A stretch of 64,000 nucleotides of DNA, from assembly GCA_017645785.1 (NCBI GenBank), contig JAGCNW010000015.1, positions 1 to 64,000 of the forward strand. The letters are read 5' to 3'. Origin of the DNA: Treponema sp. (GTDB lineage: Bacteria; Spirochaetota; Spirochaetia; Treponematales; Treponemataceae). The position numbers were made by a program, and so were the translations under genes. This document shows positions 8,885 to 15,892 of the stretch, piece by piece. The first letter of the stretch is position 1, and every line of letters starts with the position of its first letter. The notes beneath the pieces are model-generated. The model was not told the DNA's origin, ran no database searches, and saw nothing but the letters and a program-made list of their open reading frames with translations.

Positions 8885-10237
8885 TCACTTTCCAAAGGCG
8901 GCCTTTACCAAGCTCTTTATGTCAGACACAAAAAGCGCGCCATCGCATTTTTCGGGACAATAAATTTTTTCATAGCCCAAACTTTTCGCGGTCTTTACCC
9001 TTTGCTTGATTCTAGAAACAGGCCTGATTTCGCCGGCCAAGCTAAGCTCGCCGACAAGCGCGCTGCCGTTTGCAAGCGGCAAATCGGTTCTTGCCGAATA
9101 AAGCGCCGCCGCCAAAGCCGCGTCGATCGCGCTTTCGGTAAGGCGTATGCCGCCCGCCACGTTTACATAAATGTCTTGGTCGCTGAACCTTAAGCCCACC
9201 CTCTTTTCCAAAACGGCGGCCACTCGGCTTACGCGGGCGCTGTCAATCTTTTCTGAATAGACGCGGCTAAGGGAAGCCTTTGCCGGAACTGTAAGCGCCT
9301 GGATTTCTACCATAAAGACTCGGCTTCCTTCAAAGACGGCGGCGCAAGCGATTCCGGCCGGCTGGTCTCCGTCGCGTCTGGTAATGAACATAGCGCTTGG
9401 ATCCTTTACAGGAAGGAGGCCCTTGGCGCCCATCTCAAAAATTCCAAGTTCGTCAACCGAGCCAAAGCGGTTTTTGAGAGAGCGCAAAAATCGCGTCTCG
9501 TCGTTGTTGCGCTCAAACGAAAGCACGGTGTCCACCATGTGCTCAAGCGCTTTTGGTCCGGCGATGTTTCCATCCTTCGTCACGTGGGCGGTCATAATCA
9601 AAACGGAGTCCCGCTCCTTTACCCAGCCTATCAGTTCGTTGGAGCAATACTTGAGCTGGTTCACCGTTCCCGGAATGATGCCGCCTTCAACCGAATAAAC
9701 GGTTTGAATCGAATCGACCACTACAAAAGTCGGGTTAAGCTTGTCCAAGGCGCTAAGAGTGTCTTCCAAACGCATCGCGCAAAGAATTTCTATTTTTGAA
9801 GTGTCCAAGCCAAGCCGGTCGGCGCGGCTTTTTATTTGAGAGGCGGACTCCTCTCCGCTTACGTAAAGGACCCTGCCGCCTTGCGACGCGCTTATATTTG
9901 CCGCCGCTTGGATCAGCAAGGTGCTTTTTCCGATTCCGGGCTCGCCTCCAAGCAAAATCGCGCTGCGCTTTGTGGCTCCCCCTCCAAGGACTCGGTCAAA
10001 TTCCTCTATGCCGCTTAGAATCCGTTCCTCTTCTGACGCTTGAACCGTAGAAAGCGGAACGGGCTTTGCCATTTGCGCCGAAGTCCCGCCCCGCAAGGAA
10101 GCCGCGACAGCGTTTGGGTCTTCCACGCATTCCTGCATAGTGTTCCACTGGCCGCATTCAGGGCAACGGCCCAACCATTTTGGCTGGGAATATCCGCATT
10201 CCGAGCACTTAAAAATTATCGTAGTTTTCTTTGCCAT
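8885..10237 (-). CDS. radA: DNA repair protein RadA (Sms)
   Basis: 450 residues, standard length. The N-terminal zinc finger has two CxxC pairs (CSEC and CPEC), then the RecA-like ATPase with Walker A GGEPGIGKST, the RadA-specific KNRFG motif (LKNRFGS), and a C-terminal Lon-like domain. RadA is a DnaB-type helicase that promotes branch migration during recombinational repair. The start has AGAGGA at good spacing. Its stop codon abuts the TraB stop, so the two transcripts collide without room for a terminator. Confidence 0.97.
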   Translation of the reverse strand: MAKKTTIIFKCSECGYSQPKWLGRCPECGQWNTMQECVEDPNAVAASLRGGTSAQMAKPVPLSTVQASEEERILSGIEEFDRVLGGGATKRSAILLGGEPGIGKSTLLIQAAANISASQGGRVLYVSGEESASQIKSRADRLGLDTSKIEILCAMRLEDTLSALDKLNPTFVVVDSIQTVYSVEGGIIPGTVNQLKYCSNELIGWVKERDSVLIMTAHVTKDGNIAGPKALEHMVDTVLSFERNNDETRFLRSLKNRFGSVDELGIFEMGAKGLLPVKDPSAMFITRRDGDQPAGIACAAVFEGSRVFMVEIQALTVPAKASLSRVYSEKIDSARVSRVAAVLEKRVGLRFSDQDIYVNVAGGIRLTESAIDAALAAALYSARTDLPLANGSALVGELSLAGEIRPVSRIKQRVKTAKSLGYEKIYCPEKCDGALFVSDIKSLVKAAFGK

Positions 10238-10340
10238 AATTCCTCTGCATATATCATATAGATGATTGGCATTTCTTTAGTGATTTTTTCAACTAACTGA
10301 CAATCATTTTTCTTATAACAATATTTTATCATTATTTATA

Positions 10341-10369
10341 TTGACTTATTTTTTGCCGCGATGTATATT
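10341..10369 (+). promoter_or_regulatory. Strong promoter with no ORF downstream
   Basis: TTGACT (10341-10346), a 17-base spacer and TATATT (10364-10369), pointing into a region without a gene on the plus strand. Expected transcription start is about 10376. It drives the candidate small RNA. Confidence 0.7.
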
Positions 10370-10375
10370 GTTTCC

Positions 10376-10471
10376 AAGCTTGTAAATAAGCTGATAAACT
10401 CTCTCCGATGTCCAGCTTGCTGGACGGCAGAGCTTCTTGGCAGCGGTGCTGTTGGGAAGCTCTGTTTTTTT
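10376..10471 (+). ncRNA. Candidate small RNA, about 95 nt
   Basis: The stretch lies between a near-consensus promoter and a near-perfect intrinsic terminator in the 289-base gap between radA and cysE, both on the other strand. The transcript would have an unpaired 5' part with a pyrimidine-rich patch (CTCTCTCC, 10400-10407) that could pair with Shine-Dalgarno sequences, a 7-bp hairpin (10410-10425) with a tiny loop, and a terminator hairpin. No ORF of note fits. It does not match the conserved apical parts of SRP RNA, tmRNA or 6S RNA that I know. Function unknown. Confidence 0.6.
10428..10471 (+). terminator. Intrinsic terminator of the candidate small RNA
   Basis: CAGAGCTTC (10428-10436) pairs perfectly with GAAGCTCTG (10456-10464). 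Inside there is a symmetric TTGG/TTGG internal loop and a CAGC-GGT-GCTG tip. Seven T follow (10465-10471). Confidence 0.85.
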
Positions 10472-10526
10472 ATGTCCAAAAGGCTCCGCAAGCCCCAAAA
10501 GTCTTTGCAAGCCTAAGAAAGCCGCG

Positions 10527-11402
10527 CTAGTTCTTTGTTCCGGGCGGAACGGATTCAATAATCCAAGAGTTTCCGGCGATGACGCTGCCCTTTCCAATGA
10601 CAGTCTCGCCTCCCAAAATCGTGGCGTTTGAATAAATGATAACGTCGTCTTCGATTGTCGGGTGGCGCTTTTTGTTTTGCAAATCTTTTTGAAGGCTAAG
10701 CGCGCCCAACGTGACGCCCTGGTAGAGCTTTACGTTTTTTCCAATCACGGTTGTTTCGCCGATTACGATGCCGGTTCCATGGTCGATAAAAAAAGACTCG
10801 CCGATTTCCGCGCCCGGGTGGATGTCGATTCCAGTCTTTCCGTGCGTGTGCTCAGTCATTATTCGGGGAATGATTGGAACGCCGTTCTTGTACAAGAAAT
10901 GCGCTATGCGGTAAACGATTATCGCTTCAAGTCCCGGGTATGACAAAATAACTTCGCCAAGGGAACGGGCGGCGGGGTCTCCCGCAGTTATGGCGGCCGC
11001 GTCCTTTTGAATCGTCGCGCGCAAGTCGGGAATGGCGGCTATCAAGGCCTCAACCGTTTTTTGCGCCAGCTTATAGCAGTGGGAATTCTTAAAATTTTCG
11101 GCAAGGCTTTGAGCGGCGTTCTCGCCGTCGCAGTTTTGCGAGAGGACGCGCAAAAGGGCCTTTTGTATTTCGGGCGTAAGTATGGAAACGATTCGGTTTA
11201 TGTGCTTTGCGACGACATAGCGCAAATTGTCGCTGTCCAACTGTTCGTCGTATTTAAAGCCCGGAAAAATCAAGGCCTGCAAGTCGCTCAAAGCGGTGAC
11301 AACATTGGCGCGGTTCGGAAGGTTTTCCGCGCCGCTGCGGTTGATTCCGCCAAGGGCGCTGTACGAGTCCATGATGTTGTCGATAAGCTTTTCAAATTCC
11401 AT
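10527..11402 (-). CDS. cysE: Serine O-acetyltransferase
   Basis: Transfers acetyl from acetyl-CoA to serine, the first step of cysteine synthesis. 291 residues: a helical N-terminal region, then a left-handed beta-helix of hexapeptide repeats with the hallmark segments [11 protein letters not shown], the catalytic-histidine motif [12 protein letters not shown] and the [13 protein letters not shown] turn. It resembles the longer EpsC-type enzymes. The ATG lies 6 bases after a TATAAT box, so translation is probably leaderless. No cysK or other cysteine gene is nearby. Confidence 0.95.
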   Translation of the reverse strand: MEFEKLIDNIMDSYSALGGINRSGAENLPNRANVVTALSDLQALIFPGFKYDEQLDSDNLRYVVAKHINRIVSILTPEIQKALLRVLSQNCDGENAAQSLAENFKNSHCYKLAQKTVEALIAAIPDLRATIQKDAAAITAGDPAARSLGEVILSYPGLEAIIVYRIAHFLYKNGVPIIPRIMTEHTHGKTGIDIHPGAEIGESFFIDHGTGIVIGETTVIGKNVKLYQGVTLGALSLQKDLQNKKRHPTIEDDVIIYSNATILGGETVIGKGSVIAGNSWIIESVPPGTKN

Positions 11403-11408
11403 GGGAAC

Positions 11409-11437
11409 ATTATAGCGCAGCCCGGCAGCGTCTGCAA
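11409..11437 (-). promoter_or_regulatory. cysE promoter, start codon at about +1
   Basis: Minus strand TTGCAG (11432-11437), 17-base spacer, perfect TATAAT (11409-11414), then six bases (GTTCCC) and the cysE ATG. There is no room for a Shine-Dalgarno sequence. Confidence 0.75.
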
Positions 11438-11449
11438 GACGCGGCGGAA

Positions 11450-11495
11450 CCGCTCGAACAAACGATTACGGTCTTGCAAGCAAAAACACGAGCGG
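11450..11495 (-). repeat. CTTGCAA-core hairpin repeat after the iron-ADH-like gene
   Basis: Perfect 7-bp arms CCGCTCG (11450-11456) and CGAGCGG (11489-11495) enclose a loop with GTCTTGCAAGC. On the minus strand the element begins directly at the TAA stop codon of the upstream gene. A second copy with the same arms and the same position relative to a stop codon is at 50640-50685. No U-run follows, so it is not a classical terminator. Confidence 0.7.
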
Positions 11496-11496
11496 C

Positions 11497-12645
11497 TTAG
11501 AACGCCAGCTTGATCAAATCGAACAAGTCGTCGCTTGTCATGCTGCGCGGCAAATAGTTGACCATGTCAAGCTGGCCCGCGTCTTCGGCCGCCAAAGTCA
11601 ATTCGTCAATGCTAAGCGACAAGTCCTTGAGGCGCGCCGGAAGGTTCGCCTTGGCGATTCGTTCGCGAATGTTTTCGGCGTAGGCGGCGCAAGCTTCCTC
11701 GACGGTAGCGGTCTCCGGCGCGGCGCGAAGAATTTTCGCAAGGCGGGCGATTCGCTCGCCCTTAAATTTGGCGTGGTCCTCGATGATATAGGGGAACAAA
11801 ATCGCCGTTACAAGCGATTGCGAAATCTTGAACTTTGTGTTGATGCTCAAGGCCAAAAGCGTCGCCGCTCCCTGCGAGGCGATTGAGGACGCCAAGCCCG
11901 CCATGCAGCCGCCTTGGCTGAGCAAAACTTCGCTGGGAGTCGTTATCATAAGGCTGGGCGCTCCGTCGCGACCGTAGCCTGTAAGCTCCACGGCTTTTTC
12001 GGCAACCATGTCGCTAAAGAAGGAGGCCTTGGGCGAAAGGTAAGCTTCGGTGGCCAAGCACAAAACTTCAAGCGCCATAGAAGCGATTTGGTTTTCAGTA
12101 AGCGAGACAGTCAAGTTTGTGTCAAAGACCGCAAGCTTGCAAATTGAGTTTTTGCTTTTTATGATTTTCGTTGACCTTGAGCGCGAATCGATTACCGGCG
12201 TAAATGTCGAGAACAAGTAAGGGCTTCTGATTGTAGTCGGAACGCAAATCAAGGGAAGCGGCGCGACGCCCGGAACAGCTCCCTCGACAAATTCGTACAA
12301 GTCGTGGCTTTCGTAGTAAAGGGCGCAAACGGCTTTTGAAACGTTCAAGACTTTGTTTCCGCCGATTCCGATGACTCCGTGAACATGGGCTTCGCGGGCC
12401 AAAGTAAGGGCCTGCTCTATAGTCTTCGTGGCGGAACCTTCGCTCAACTCTTCAAAAACAAAGTATTCGATGCTGTGGTCATCAAGGGATTTTGTCACCT
12501 TTTCGGCGATTCCAACTTCGCGAAGCATCGGGTCAAGGATGACCATAAATTTTTTTCCGATTTCACCGGCAAATTGTCCAAGCCGGCTCAACGAATATGA
12601 ACCCAAAACAATGTTGGGAGAAACTTTAAAAATAAAGTCTGCCAT
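11497..12645 (-). CDS. Iron-alcohol-dehydrogenase homologue lacking metal ligands
   Basis: 382 residues with the overall fold and length of group III (iron-containing) dehydrogenases: N-terminal nucleotide-binding part with GIGGNKVLNVSK in place of GGGSxxDxxK, and an all-helical C-terminal domain. Aligning by eye to FucO, the four metal ligands are replaced: Asp by Glu193, and the three His by Leu197, Thr262 and Gln276. The conserved neighbours (EAY, AILFP) remain, so the alignment is anchored. Iron- or zinc-dependent alcohol oxidation is therefore unlikely; the protein may bind nucleotide for another purpose. It follows flgM across a terminator; Shine-Dalgarno AGGT is present. Confidence 0.8.
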   Translation of the reverse strand: MADFIFKVSPNIVLGSYSLSRLGQFAGEIGKKFMVILDPMLREVGIAEKVTKSLDDHSIEYFVFEELSEGSATKTIEQALTLAREAHVHGVIGIGGNKVLNVSKAVCALYYESHDLYEFVEGAVPGVAPLPLICVPTTIRSPYLFSTFTPVIDSRSRSTKIIKSKNSICKLAVFDTNLTVSLTENQIASMALEVLCLATEAYLSPKASFFSDMVAEKAVELTGYGRDGAPSLMITTPSEVLLSQGGCMAGLASSIASQGAATLLALSINTKFKISQSLVTAILFPYIIEDHAKFKGERIARLAKILRAAPETATVEEACAAYAENIRERIAKANLPARLKDLSLSIDELTLAAEDAGQLDMVNYLPRSMTSDDLFDLIKLAF

Positions 12646-12660
12646 TTTTTTTACCTGCCA

Positions 12661-12688
12661 AAAAAAAAGGCGGAATGTAAATTCCGCC
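12661..12688 (-). terminator. Intrinsic terminator downstream of flgM
   Basis: Perfect 8-bp stem GGCGGAAT/ATTCCGCC with a 4-base loop; on the minus strand eight T follow (12661-12668). It lies between flgM and the iron-ADH-like gene. Confidence 0.9.
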
Positions 12689-12729
12689 CTTAATTATCAA
12701 ATTCAGTCTAAAGCCTTAAGCCTTTCGGA

Positions 12730-13017
12730 TTATATTCCGTAAGCCTGCATGATTCGGTCGGCTGTGGCGCTAATTGTCTGCGGATTGAGATAATTGGCGT
12801 CCTTAATCTTTTCTTTGATTTGGGCTACCAAATCAGCGCGAACGTCAGGAGTTTCGTCGGCGATGCCTTTGAGGTAGTAGGCTTCGGCCATCTCCTTGGC
12901 TTCAGCAGACACAGAGATTGAATCGGGAGCTGATTTTACGCTTCCGGCGTTCTGCGGCCGCTTTGTGTTCTGAACGTTGTTAAGAGGATTGATTCCTCCA
13001 ATTTGATCTATTCTCAT
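12730..13017 (-). CDS. flgM: Anti-sigma-28 factor FlgM
   Basis: 95 residues, typical length. FlgM binds and silences sigma-28 (FliA/WhiG) until the flagellar hook is complete. The N-terminus MRIDQIGG, the SISVSAEAKE segment in the middle and the C-terminal sigma-binding helices (VAQIKEKIKDANY, TADRIMQAYGI) are characteristic. Shine-Dalgarno AGAGG lies 7 bases before ATG. A sigma-28 type promoter and a hairpin leader precede it, which fits the known feedback in which sigma-28 makes its own inhibitor. No other flagellar gene is in the window. Confidence 0.92.
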   Translation of the reverse strand: MRIDQIGGINPLNNVQNTKRPQNAGSVKSAPDSISVSAEAKEMAEAYYLKGIADETPDVRADLVAQIKEKIKDANYLNPQTISATADRIMQAYGI

Positions 13018-13044
13018 AATATACCTCTACCTGTTTATAACCGC

Positions 13045-13075
13045 CTTAAAAATGACTTTTTGGGGTCATTTTAAG
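13045..13075 (-). promoter_or_regulatory. Hairpin in the flgM leader
   Basis: CTTAAAAATGAC (13045-13056) and GTCATTTTAAG (13065-13075) form an 11-bp stem with one bulged A in the expected 65-base flgM leader. It could control stability or translation, or be an operator at DNA level. Confidence 0.6.
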
Positions 13076-13089
13076 CCTTCTTACATAAA

Positions 13090-13117
13090 TTATCGGCCGA
13101 TTTTTGCGGCAAGTTTA
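13090..13117 (-). promoter_or_regulatory. Sigma-28 flagellar promoter of flgM
   Basis: Minus strand TAAA (13114-13117), 16 bases, and GCCGATAA (13090-13097), an exact match to the sigma-28 -10 consensus. The usual TAAA to GCCGATAA spacing is 15, so this one is a base longer. Confidence 0.85.
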
Positions 13118-13119
13118 GT

Positions 13120-13159
13120 GTTTTTTCTTGTTTTTTTGGAAAAAAACACAAGAAAAAAC
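13120..13159. repeat. AT-rich inverted repeat between rsmI and flgM
   Basis: Two 18-20 base arms made mostly of T runs and A runs, with CTTG/CAAG in the middle, form a long imperfect hairpin just after the rsmI stop and directly upstream of the flgM promoter. It may end rsmI transcription in either direction. Confidence 0.6.
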
Positions 13160-13167
13160 CGCTTTTG

Positions 13168-13866
13168 CTACTCGTCGTCCGACTGCTTTCCCTTCAAAAT
13201 TCCGGCGACAAATACGGCAAATTCGCCCTTTATGGACTCTCTGGCCGCAAAATCGTCCCTAACTTGAGCGCTGGGACCGTCCACAATCTCCTCATGGAGC
13301 TTGGTCAGTTCCCGCCCTACAACAACTCTCCGTTCACTGTCAATATCGGCGATATCCGCCAACAATTTAACAATTCTGAACGGCGATTCGTATAAAACAA
13401 AGGCCTTTTTGCTTTCCAAGAGTTCCCGCAGGCGCTTGCGGCGCTTTCCGGGACTTGGCGAAAGAAAGCCTTCGAACACCAAAGTTTTTCCGCCTGGGCC
13501 TGCAACGCTCACCAAAGTGGCAAAGGCGCTGGGACCGGGTATCGGCGTGACCGTAAAGCCGGCCTGCCTGACCTTGTAAGCCAAAATCGAGCCGGGATCG
13601 CTGATGCCAGGCATTCCCGCGTCGCTGGCGTAGGCAACATTTTGGCCCTTTTTGAGCAGTTCGATGATTTTGTCGGCCGCAAACTCCTCGTTTTGCGCCC
13701 GGCAAGAAAGCATCGGCTTCCGTATCTCAAAATGGGTGAGCAGTTCCATCGTATGCCTTGTGTCTTCCGCCGCCACCAAGTCAACGGAGCGGAGGGTGTC
13801 CAAAGCTCTCATAGTAATGTCGCCCAAGTTGCCTATGGGCGTTCCAACGATATAAAGGACTGCCAC
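13168..13866 (-). CDS. rsmI: 16S rRNA (cytidine1402-2'-O)-methyltransferase
   Basis: 232 residues of the tetrapyrrole-methylase-like fold. N-terminal YIVGTPIGNLGDIT, AEDTRHT, the SDAGMPGISDPG loop and PGPSA are hallmarks of RsmI (formerly YraL), which 2'-O-methylates C1402 in the ribosomal P site. The start codon is GTG, 7 bases after a TATAAT box with no Shine-Dalgarno, so leaderless initiation is likely. The C-terminus is shorter than in E. coli RsmI (about 286 residues) and ends after the conserved E-Y-ES-PFR/EIVDG region. Confidence 0.95.
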   Translation of the reverse strand: MAVLYIVGTPIGNLGDITMRALDTLRSVDLVAAEDTRHTMELLTHFEIRKPMLSCRAQNEEFAADKIIELLKKGQNVAYASDAGMPGISDPGSILAYKVRQAGFTVTPIPGPSAFATLVSVAGPGGKTLVFEGFLSPSPGKRRKRLRELLESKKAFVLYESPFRIVKLLADIADIDSERRVVVGRELTKLHEEIVDGPSAQVRDDFAARESIKGEFAVFVAGILKGKQSDDE

Positions 13867-13873
13867 AGAGAAT

Positions 13874-13902
13874 ATTATAGCGCAATTCGCGGATTATTTC
13901 AA
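13874..13902 (-). promoter_or_regulatory. rsmI promoter, GTG start at about +1
   Basis: Minus strand TTGAAA (13897-13902), 17-base spacer, perfect TATAAT (13874-13879), then 7 bases to the GTG start of rsmI. Confidence 0.75.
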
Positions 13903-13917
13903 GGAAAAAAAGCTGTC

Positions 13918-14232
13918 CTACTTGGATTCGGCCATAATTCTTACCATTTCGGAAACAGCTCTCTTTTCATGCTCCTCCAACTTTGGAAATCTATGAATAA
14001 TCTGCTGCAATCTAATGTCTTTTTCGGAATTTTCCTCCGGCAAACAATTGTCTATAAGGCATTCATAGGAAACATTAAATATTTTTGACAGCGGCCGCAC
14101 GACAGACAAAGGCAAATCCAACTCCATGTTTTCATATTTTATAAGCGCCTGCCGAGAAATGCCCAATTCTTCCGCAAGCCCAGTCTGCGTATAGCGATGT
14201 TTTTCCCGCAAAAGCCGAACAATCGATTCCAT
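13918..14232 (-). CDS. XRE-family transcriptional regulator
   Basis: 104 residues. Residues 4-60 are a Cro/C1-type helix-turn-helix (LREKHRYTQTGLAEELGISRQ, recognition helix RQALIKYE), followed by a short charged helical tail. Its ATG overlaps the stop of the DinD-like gene (TAATG), so the two are translationally coupled. Together they resemble an antirepressor-repressor pair of the kind found in phages and stress loci; the target operator is not identified. Confidence 0.85.
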   Translation of the reverse strand: MESIVRLLREKHRYTQTGLAEELGISRQALIKYENMELDLPLSVVRPLSKIFNVSYECLIDNCLPEENSEKDIRLQQIIHRFPKLEEHEKRAVSEMVRIMAESK

Positions 14233-15095
14233 TATTTTTTATCCTTTTCCAAGTCCGCTGCAACGTCTTCAATAAGATTCGTGACGACAGAATTGATTTG
14301 AACCGCGTTTTGGTCTGAAATGACAGAATGACCGATTTCCGCTTCCAGTTCCTTGCGCGCGTTTCCCGCGATTCGACCGCCGCGAATAGCGACGGATTTA
14401 TTTCCGTCAAAAGTCGAAGGCTTTTCGGTCTGTGAAATATTTTTGGCAGCCGTTTCGGCAAGCATATTCAATATAATTTCCGTCGTTGTCATATTGTCAC
14501 GTAAATTTTGCTTTGTAAGGCCTTTATGCTTTTTATAGCCTCTGGTTGTCATGCCGGACCAAGCCTTTGTAATTTCGTCTGTAAGAATAGCGTACTCGAT
14601 CCCCTTTTTTACGCCGCGATTTTCCCATTCATCTGTAAGTTCTTTGCGAACTTGAATCGCCTGCAACCGCTGATTGATCCATTCACGGCCATAGCCTTTT
14701 TTAGCGTAAGTTTCCAGCGCGCGGTCTATTGTTTGCTCCGGGTCGATTGTTTCTTCAATGCGCTCGCGGCCAACCTTTGCGAGCCAAAGTTTGAATGGTT
14801 CCGCTTTTTTGGATGGAATCGACTGGATAAGCCGTAGCGTTTGCTCTGTCGTCATGCAATCTGTTTTATAGAATTTTCCGTCTGAACTTTGCATTTTCAG
14901 TTGACTACAACTTGTAGTCAACTGACTGCCTTCGGCTTTTAAGCGCGCCTTTAAAACGCTCCAATATTTTCTAGGGTCGGGGCTTTCCGTCAAAACTCTT
15001 ACAACGTCAACAACAGAAAAATACCATTCCTCTTCCTGCTCGTTCCACGCAGTGCGAATCACAGAGTTCCCAAAAGATTTTGAAGGCTGCTTCAT
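14232..15095 (-). CDS. DinD-like protein with N-terminal BRO domain
   Basis: About 287 residues. The first 110 fit the BRO-N domain (WYFSVVDVVRVLTESPDPRKYW, then KFYKTDCMTTEQTLRLIQSIPS), and the rest the DinD C-terminal region (GYGREWINQRLQAIQ, EYAILTDEITKAWSGM, DNMTTTEIILNMLAE). E. coli DinD is damage-inducible and disassembles RecA filaments; homologues are often mobile or phage-linked. I use the ATG at 15095; an upstream in-frame start lies within the -35 region. The ATG sits at the predicted transcription start; a GTG 11 codons in, just before the domain, is an alternative. Confidence 0.85.
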   Translation of the reverse strand: MKQPSKSFGNSVIRTAWNEQEEEWYFSVVDVVRVLTESPDPRKYWSVLKARLKAEGSQLTTSCSQLKMQSSDGKFYKTDCMTTEQTLRLIQSIPSKKAEPFKLWLAKVGRERIEETIDPEQTIDRALETYAKKGYGREWINQRLQAIQVRKELTDEWENRGVKKGIEYAILTDEITKAWSGMTTRGYKKHKGLTKQNLRDNMTTTEIILNMLAETAAKNISQTEKPSTFDGNKSVAIRGGRIAGNARKELEAEIGHSVISDQNAVQINSVVTNLIEDVAADLEKDKK

Positions 15096-15102
15096 ACAAT
15101 GA

Positions 15103-15131
15103 ATTATAAAAGATGTTTCGCCGTTTGTCAA
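15103..15131 (-). promoter_or_regulatory. Perfect-consensus promoter of the dinD-like gene
   Basis: Minus strand TTGACA (15126-15131), 17-base spacer, TATAAT (15103-15108), every position consensus. About 40 bases upstream are almost pure A/T, like an UP element. The ATG follows after 7 bases. Such strength suggests that a repressor normally holds it down. Confidence 0.85.
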
Positions 15132-15153
15132 TAAAAAAATACTATTTTGTATA

Positions 15154-15822
15154 TTATTTTATATATTTTTTGCTTATTAAATGTATTGTTTCTAAAATCT
15201 TTTCTCGCAGGTTTGTAGGGATGTTTTTTAAATCGTTTTTTAGTTTTATATCCACAGTTTCTGTAGAAGCGGAATCTTGTCCTTCAACTAAATATTCTAC
15301 GGTAACGCCAAGAGCCTTTGCAAGCCTTACCGCGACATCAGCCGGAGGCATAGATTTCTGCGTCCCTATATACATGTCAAGAGCGCGCTTTTTTATTCCA
15401 GCTTTAGAAGCCAGTTCCTTTACCTTTTCCAAAATCATTTCGTCGGCCGGAAGCCATTTTACAGAGCAAAGCGTTTGCGCGTCCAACCACGTCGCGCTTT
15501 TGCGCTCAAGCAATTTTAACTCTCCGCTAGAGACGCGCGCGGCAAAACATTCCATGCAAAGATGAAAGTCCGGGTAGTCGTAATCGACCACAGCGACGCG
15601 CTCGCCAACGCTGACTTCCGCGCAAAGCTCCTCGCGTATTTCTCTGACCAACGCGGCGGAAGCCGATTCGCCGGCCTCAATTTTTCCACCGGGAAATTCC
15701 CACCAGCCCTTCCAGTCGCCGTAGCCCCGCTCGGTTGCAAAAACTTCCTTTCCGCCATTTTGCGAATCGCGTAAAATTATCGCGGCGGAAACGTGAACTG
15801 TCTTTAGCGGTCTTTCATTCAT
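15154..15822 (-). CDS. Nudix hydrolase fused to an XRE helix-turn-helix
   Basis: 222 residues. Residues 8-130 are a MutT-like Nudix domain: substrate segment GDWKGWWEFPGG and the Nudix box GKIEAGE...REIREEL (46-66), expected to clean up oxidised or modified nucleotides. Without a break, residues 131-182 become a lambda-repressor-like DNA-binding domain (ELASKAGIKKRALDMYIG, then SMPPADVAVRLAKALGVTVE). The last 40 residues form a charged helix. The fusion is unusual: a stand-alone MutT would end near residue 135. ATG lies 6 bases after TATAAC (15829-15834); no Shine-Dalgarno is visible. Confidence 0.85.
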   Translation of the reverse strand: MNERPLKTVHVSAAIILRDSQNGGKEVFATERGYGDWKGWWEFPGGKIEAGESASAALVREIREELCAEVSVGERVAVVDYDYPDFHLCMECFAARVSSGELKLLERKSATWLDAQTLCSVKWLPADEMILEKVKELASKAGIKKRALDMYIGTQKSMPPADVAVRLAKALGVTVEYLVEGQDSASTETVDIKLKNDLKNIPTNLREKILETIHLISKKYIK

Positions 15823-15892
15823 TATTGCGTTATACTACCGCAAAGGCAAAAATATTCTATGCCGGCTGCCATAAAGCCAGGGGCTGAAATCT

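Noticed and set aside
10376-10471. Identification of the small RNA as SRP RNA, 6S RNA or tmRNA
   Set aside because: The SRP apical GGAA domain, the 6S open bubble and the tmRNA tRNA-like ends are not present, and the length is too short for 6S or tmRNA.
10346-10597. 83-codon minus-strand ORF across the small RNA region
   Set aside because: Starts inside cysE with no ribosome site and crosses the terminator hairpin; no recognisable protein.
13918-15822. Prophage remnant
   Set aside because: DinD-like and XRE genes are phage-compatible, but there is no integrase, attachment repeat or structural gene on either side.
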